NCBI GenBank assembly: GCA_028713655.1
Contig: JAQTNW010000004.1
Location: forward strand, 48,677 to 112,676
Origin: Candidatus Methylacidiphilales bacterium
Lineage (GTDB): Bacteria; Verrucomicrobiota; Verrucomicrobiia; Methylacidiphilales; JAAUTS01
Reading direction: 5' to 3'
Length of the DNA: 64,000 bases
Shown: in pieces, positions 59,843-64,000 of the stretch
How positions within the stretch are numbered: the stretch's first letter is position 1
Layout: each line of letters begins with the position of its first letter
The notes under the pieces: generated by a model
What the model saw: the letters and a program-made list of their open reading frames with translations, nothing else
What the model was told of the DNA's origin: nothing
Databases searched by the model: none
Program-made: the position numbers and the translations under genes

Positions 59843-61681
59843 ATGAAAATTGTTTCTCCCATTCAAAAATACCTCGAAGAGCTCCATGCCAGGCTGTTGC
59901 AAGACCGTTCGGGAGAGGTGGCGACCTATATCCCGGAATTGGGCAAGGCCAATCCGGAATGGTTTGGGATCTGTGTGGTGACGGCCGACGGAGAGATTTA
60001 CACGGCGGGGGATACGGATCAAACCTTCACCATTCAGTCCATTTCCAAGCCCTTCGTTTATGGGGTTGCCCTGGAGGACAACGGCCAGAGCGAGGTGCTC
60101 AAGAAAATCTGGATGGAACCCTCCGGTGAGGCTTTCAATGCCATCAGCCTGCGGCCCGGTACGGGCCAACCAGCGAACCCCATGATCAATGCCGGGGCGA
60201 TTGCCACCGCCGCCCTTGTGGAAGGAAAGACACAGGACCAAAAGATCCATCGGATTCTGGATGCCTTTGGCCGCTATGCCGGAAGAGCCCTGAAGGTGGA
60301 TCCCGATACGTACCGTTCGGAAAGCGAGACCGGCTTCCGGAATCGGGCGATTGGCTGGCTGCTCCGAAACTTCAGCATTATTGGGGATGACCCGACACCC
60401 GCACTCGAAGCTTATTTCATGCAGTGTTCGATCCTGGCCAATTGTCGTGATCTGGGAATCATGGCCGCCACTCTTGCGAACGGGGGAATCAATCCACTGA
60501 CTCAAAAGCGCGCGGTGATGGGCGAATACGTTGAGAAGATGATCAGTGTCATGAACTCCTGCGGCATGTACGATGCGGCGGGCGAATGGATGTTTAATGT
60601 GGGCATGCCCGCCAAGAGCGGGGTCGCGGGCGGCATTCTTGCGGTGTTGCCGGGACAGTTGGGCATCGGGGTCTTTTCGCCGCGCCTGGACACGCATGGC
60701 AACAGCGTGCGGGGGATCGAGGTGTGCCGCGAGCTTTCACGCGAGTTCAACCTGCACCTTTTCCATGTTCTGCGTCCCGGGAGGTCTGTGATCCGGCGCT
60801 GCTTGCGGGGGAGCGAGGTTGGCTCAAACATGTTAAGAAATGACGGGGAGAGCGCCTCGCTGAAGGAACATGGGGACGAGTTGATGCTGATCGAAATGCA
60901 GGGAGAGTTGACGTTTACCTCCACCGAGGTGGTTGTGCGGCGGGCTGTGAATGCGGAACCCGCGCCAGACCATGTCCTGCTGGATTTTGCACACGTCGAG
61001 GCGGTTGACCTTGCCGCTGCGCGACTCCTTTCTGATCTGGCGCCAGCGCTTTCCAAGGCCGGACGCCAGCTTGTCTTCACGCGCCTGGAGCATCTTTCGA
61101 CGCTGGGCAAGGTGTTGAAAAAGGCGCAAGGCGACCTGACTCAGCCCCTCTTCCGCATTGTGGAGGATGGCGATCTGGCATTGGAGTGGTGTGAAAATCA
61201 GATCCTGGACCGCTATGCCGTCCGAAATCCTTCCGACAAGCGTGTGGAGCTGCATGAGTGCGAGCTTCTCAAAGGGCTGGAGCGCAAGGCCGTGGCAGTC
61301 CTGCTGGAGGACATGAAAGAGTGTAAATTCAAGGAAGGGGAGGTCGTTGTGAAAGCGGGTGATCCGGCCGATGCTCTTTTCTTTTTGTTGAAGGGGACGG
61401 TCAGCGTCTGGATCCCTCTGCCTTCGGGAAAAAGGCGGCGCGTGGCGACCTTTTCGCCGGGAATGGTTTTTGGTGAGATGGCCGTTCTGGACCGCCTGCC
61501 GCGTTCGGCGGATGTGACTGCGGACACGAAGGTCGAATGCCTCTCTCTGACGGTGGATGCGCTGGAAAAGCTGTCAGCCAGTCGGCCGACTGTGTTGGTG
61601 ACGCTACTGCGAAATCTGGCGCTGGTTATTTCGCACCGCATGCGCAAGAGCAATATTGAGCTCGGTACGCTTCACCGGTAA
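59843..61681 (+). CDS. glsA: Glutaminase fused to STAS and cyclic-nucleotide-binding domains
   Basis: In this 612-residue protein, residues 1-315 are a serine-dependent glutaminase (glutamine to glutamate and ammonia) with the catalytic SISK motif (Ser66, Lys69), NPMINAGAIATAALV near 112, YFMQCSILANCRDLG near 191 and SGVAGGILAVLPGQLGIGVFSP near 259. Residues 345-445 are a STAS domain. Residues 475-595 are a cNMP-binding domain with a conserved cassette (FGEMAVLDRLPRSADVTA, Arg554). This suggests that glutaminase activity or location is set by a cyclic nucleotide. GGAAGG precedes the ATG. Confidence 0.93.
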   Translation: MKIVSPIQKYLEELHARLLQDRSGEVATYIPELGKANPEWFGICVVTADGEIYTAGDTDQTFTIQSISKPFVYGVALEDNGQSEVLKKIWMEPSGEAFNAISLRPGTGQPANPMINAGAIATAALVEGKTQDQKIHRILDAFGRYAGRALKVDPDTYRSESETGFRNRAIGWLLRNFSIIGDDPTPALEAYFMQCSILANCRDLGIMAATLANGGINPLTQKRAVMGEYVEKMISVMNSCGMYDAAGEWMFNVGMPAKSGVAGGILAVLPGQLGIGVFSPRLDTHGNSVRGIEVCRELSREFNLHLFHVLRPGRSVIRRCLRGSEVGSNMLRNDGESASLKEHGDELMLIEMQGELTFTSTEVVVRRAVNAEPAPDHVLLDFAHVEAVDLAAARLLSDLAPALSKAGRQLVFTRLEHLSTLGKVLKKAQGDLTQPLFRIVEDGDLALEWCENQILDRYAVRNPSDKRVELHECELLKGLERKAVAVLLEDMKECKFKEGEVVVKAGDPADALFFLLKGTVSVWIPLPSGKRRRVATFSPGMVFGEMAVLDRLPRSADVTADTKVECLSLTVDALEKLSASRPTVLVTLLRNLALVISHRMRKSNIELGTLHR

Positions 61682-61700
61682 AAGCAGAACCTCGGGCAGT

Positions 61701-61771
61701 CAGCTTTCAGCGTTCGGCTTTCAGTTTTACTTCAGAATTCTACATTCTGAATTCTGCATTCGTCTCAACGT
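61701..61771. repeat. Low-complexity phrase (CTTTCAG and ATTCTGAATTC words)
   Basis: CAGCTTTCAGCGTTCGGCTT is followed by TCAGTTTTACTTCAGAATTC and a stretch containing CATTCTGAATTCTGCATTC. Two reiterated word types make up this tract after the glutaminase stop, between convergent genes. No ORF is present. Confidence 0.5.
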
Positions 61772-61830
61772 CCTTCGCGATCTTTCTGTAAAATCGCTTT
61801 CTTTGTTGTCGTGTGAGAATATTCATCCAT

Positions 61831-63213
61831 TTAAAACTCTATTTCCTTCCCCGGTTCGGGGATGAACACATCGATGCCCGGCGCCTGCTTGCGGATTTCC
61901 TGGAAAAACCATTCGAGCGCCGGTTTGTCGCCATGCACCAGGGCGCAGTGGCGCGGATGGACCCGCAGGATGAAATCCAGCAAATCCTCGCGCACGGCGT
62001 GCGACGTGAAGTCGAAATACCGGACTTCGCAGCGCACCGGTTGGTCGCCTGACAAATTGTTGACAACTACGCGCTCGTTGCGCGGGGTGTGGCGGACGCG
62101 TGAAGCGGGGGAATCAGGGTCGGTGTAACCGACAAAAAAAACGGAGTCGTTTTCCCGGGCAAGGAAATGTTGGGCCACGATGTTGGAAGTGGTTTGTTCC
62201 GTCATCATACCCGAGGGGAGGAGATAAATATGGCCGCGCTTGGGTTTGAACCCGATCGATTTCCTCAAATCAAAGACCTGCGGACGGATGTCTTCGAGGA
62301 TCTGCAGGTTGGGCAGCAATCGTTCCGGGCGTCCCGCCAACTGGTCGTACACCTGGGAAAAGACCTTGCCCAAGCCGCCGATGAACAGGGTGCTGTCCGG
62401 CAATTCCCCCCGGCGCTGCGCCTGGTGGAGCAGGGTGGTGATTTCCTGGGTCTTGCCCATGGCGAAAATCGGGATCAACACCGCGCCGCCCCTGGCGAAA
62501 GTGGCCTGGATGGCCGCAACCAGTTCCTGCTCTGTTTTTTTTCTGGAAAAACCTGCCGGGGTGGGTTGGCCTCCGCGGGTCGTTTCGACAATCATGAGGT
62601 CGTACGGCCCTTTCGGGACCTCGGCCTTTTTTACAAGTGTCTGGTCATGCAGGCTGATGTCGCCGGTGTAGAGCACCCGCTTTTTTCCGCATTCGATCTC
62701 CGTCATGACAGCGCCGAGAATGTGGCCGGCATTGAAGAATCGGAACCGGCAGTTGTAGGAGTCGCCGGGATCGATGGGAAATCCTTCGATGGACCAATAG
62801 TGTTCGAGTTGGCAGGCCTGCCACCTTTCCGTCAGGGCCTGGAGATCGCCGTGGCTAAAAAGCGGGTATTCACGAATGCCTTGCTCTTCGCGCTGCCGTT
62901 TCATGACATTGACCGAATTGTGCAGGAGCGGATCGGCGAGGAAATACGTCGGTTCGCTCATGAAAACCCTGGCGTCCGGATGGCGCTGCATGAGCAGGGG
63001 CAGGGAACCGACGTGGTCGTGATGGGCGTGGCTGAGGAAGATGGCGTCGATTTTTTTCCGGTCGATGCAGTCCAGATTCGGCAGGGCTTCGAAGCCGGAT
63101 TTTTTGGGATGCATGCCCGCATCCAGCACCATCCTGGTTTTACCCAGAGTGAGGAGATAGGAATTGGCCCCTATCTCATTGTCTCGCGTCAGATTCTGCA
63201 GTGAGGCCATCAA
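61831..63213 (-). CDS. Metallo-beta-lactamase/beta-CASP RNase-like protein
   Basis: The 460-residue protein has the HxHxDH motif (FLSHAHHDHVGSLPLLM, residues 58-74), later His/Asp ligands in FFNAGHILGAVMTEIE and YTGDIS, and a beta-CASP insert with GGAVLIPIFAMGKTQEI near 250 and HALV-like residues near 435 (HCALVHGDKPALEW). It resembles CPSF73/Ysh1-type exonucleases, and RNA processing is the likely role. The usual segment after motif 3 (TYGDR) reads TTRGGQ. Confidence 0.87.
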   Translation of the reverse strand: MMASLQNLTRDNEIGANSYLLTLGKTRMVLDAGMHPKKSGFEALPNLDCIDRKKIDAIFLSHAHHDHVGSLPLLMQRHPDARVFMSEPTYFLADPLLHNSVNVMKRQREEQGIREYPLFSHGDLQALTERWQACQLEHYWSIEGFPIDPGDSYNCRFRFFNAGHILGAVMTEIECGKKRVLYTGDISLHDQTLVKKAEVPKGPYDLMIVETTRGGQPTPAGFSRKKTEQELVAAIQATFARGGAVLIPIFAMGKTQEITTLLHQAQRRGELPDSTLFIGGLGKVFSQVYDQLAGRPERLLPNLQILEDIRPQVFDLRKSIGFKPKRGHIYLLPSGMMTEQTTSNIVAQHFLARENDSVFFVGYTDPDSPASRVRHTPRNERVVVNNLSGDQPVRCEVRYFDFTSHAVREDLLDFILRVHPRHCALVHGDKPALEWFFQEIRKQAPGIDVFIPEPGKEIEF

Positions 63214-63224
63214 CCCGGACCATT

Positions 63225-64000
63225 TCAGGAATTATTCCGGTTCAATCCCAGCACTTCGGGGGGGATGTTGGTTTTTCCATTTTTGAACTGGCCTGAGATC
63301 CAATCGTTCAAGACTTGTTCCTGGCGCATCTGTTCTAGTTGGGGGCGAAGGGTGAGCTGCAACAGGGCGCGTTCGGCCTCGGAAATATTTTCCCGCGCGG
63401 CCAGATACAGTATGGCGGCGCCGGAGGGGCTCCGGACCGGATCGCTGATTGAACCCGGTTTGGTTTTTGCGGCCCAACCTGATGCGGCTTGCGCCAGCGG
63501 CGATGATTTCTGGTCATCGGTTTTTGCCGGAACCAGCGGCGGCAGGGTTTGGGGTTTCAGTCCGAGTTGTGCCGTGGCATCCTTCCATGTCTTGCCTTGA
63601 GCGAGGCTCGCCTTCAGGGCCTGTGCGACGCTTTTGGCCTGTTCCTGCACCCTCGAGACGGTGAGGAAATTCAAGTAATCGGTTTCCACCTGGCTGTGGA
63701 CTGTATCGAATGATTTTTGCTGGCTGGGAGTGATTGAGAGAAGATGCAGGACGATAAACCCGTCATCAACCTGTTGATAGTCGCTGACCGGCATCTGCGG
63801 ATTCAGGGTATAGGCCAGATCCGCCAGCGCCTTTCCCTTTGTGCTGTCGATGACGGATTCGGTACGTGTGAAGGCGGCGGTTGCTTTGACCTCCAAGGCT
63901 TGCTTCCGGACTTCTGCGCTGACATCGGGTACGGGCTGCTTGGTGTCGTAGGCCTGGAAAAAGATATTGGCGAATACATAGGCCTTCTGACCGCGTTTGG
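63225..64000 (-). CDS. PpiC/SurA-like peptidyl-prolyl isomerase family protein (5' end outside window)
   Basis: 258 codons are visible, continuing beyond base 64000. Two periplasmic-chaperone-like units occur: a region with DYQQVDDGFIVLHLLSI and FDTVHSQVETDYL, and one with LYLAARENISEAERALLQL, ending LNDWISGQFKNGKTN. The pattern 'ITDP...GYAILYL' of parvulin-type repeats is present as ISDPVRSPSGAAILYL. The likely job is outer-membrane protein folding in the periplasm. The start is not in the window. Confidence 0.65.
   Translation of the reverse strand, partial: KRGQKAYVFANIFFQAYDTKQPVPDVSAEVRKQALEVKATAAFTRTESVIDSTKGKALADLAYTLNPQMPVSDYQQVDDGFIVLHLLSITPSQQKSFDTVHSQVETDYLNFLTVSRVQEQAKSVAQALKASLAQGKTWKDATAQLGLKPQTLPPLVPAKTDDQKSSPLAQAASGWAAKTKPGSISDPVRSPSGAAILYLAARENISEAERALLQLTLRPQLEQMRQEQVLNDWISGQFKNGKTNIPPEVLGLNRNNS

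Overview
The window is a chromosomal segment of a Gram-negative bacterium, most likely a member of the Verrucomicrobiota or a close PVC relative. This is inferred from several features. DapL-type (LL-diaminopimelate aminotransferase) lysine/peptidoglycan synthesis is present. A gliding-type (GldG-like) ABC operon is followed by a DUF4340 protein. Ribosome binding sites are often weak, coding DNA is GC-rich, and there are many degenerate palindromic intergenic repeats. No phage, IS element, CRISPR array or rRNA was seen. One tRNA (Asp, GTC) is present.

Layout. 0-8 kb: the 3' end of thiC, an autoregulated-looking ArsR/SRPBCC pair, a truncated response regulator, YjdM, a TMEM175-like channel, an Arg-rich protein of unknown function, a WrbA-pirin pair divergent from a LysR regulator, a secreted alpha/beta hydrolase and a YqaE/Pmp3 peptide. 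8-24 kb: a cytidylate-kinase-like protein, dapL, panC, a cell-wall amidase, murI, then a leftward ParA-Memo-Ppk group and a rightward ABC/GldG-like/DUF4340/TPR operon. 24-32 kb: a PIN-domain module, tRNA-Asp, nadB, an AsmA-like protein, a CBM9-like protein and a copper P-type ATPase. 32-43 kb: an orphan hybrid histidine kinase, a MogA/MoaB-like protein, OsmC, VapBC, and an ArsR-methyltransferase regulator divergent from metK-ahcY. 43-57 kb: malQ, two divergent DUF4388 proteins, amt, apt, uvrB, a peroxiredoxin-like protein, an ExbB-ExbD-ExbD group and kup. 57-64 kb: a YoeB/YefM-type toxin-antitoxin, a lipoprotein serine protease broken by one stop codon, a glutaminase-STAS-cNMP fusion, a metallo-beta-lactamase RNase-like protein and a truncated PpiC/SurA-like chaperone gene.

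The least explained structure is a family of about 185-250 bp composite repeats made of two or three hairpins. Full copies lie at 27815-28027, 32438-32687 and 57463-57647, with partial copies at 22761-22778 and 30198-30214. They lie flush with gene ends, so that the arm often supplies the stop codon, and one stem shows a compensatory base-pair change between copies. Other points worth checking are the palindromic operator that contains the ArsR start codon, the 32-bp operator-like palindrome between the ArsR-methyltransferase gene and metK, sigma-54-like promoters before two nitrogen genes (amt and the glutaminase fusion), and the nonsense codon in the lipoprotein signal of the serine protease.

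All family assignments come from reading motifs by eye; no database search was run.
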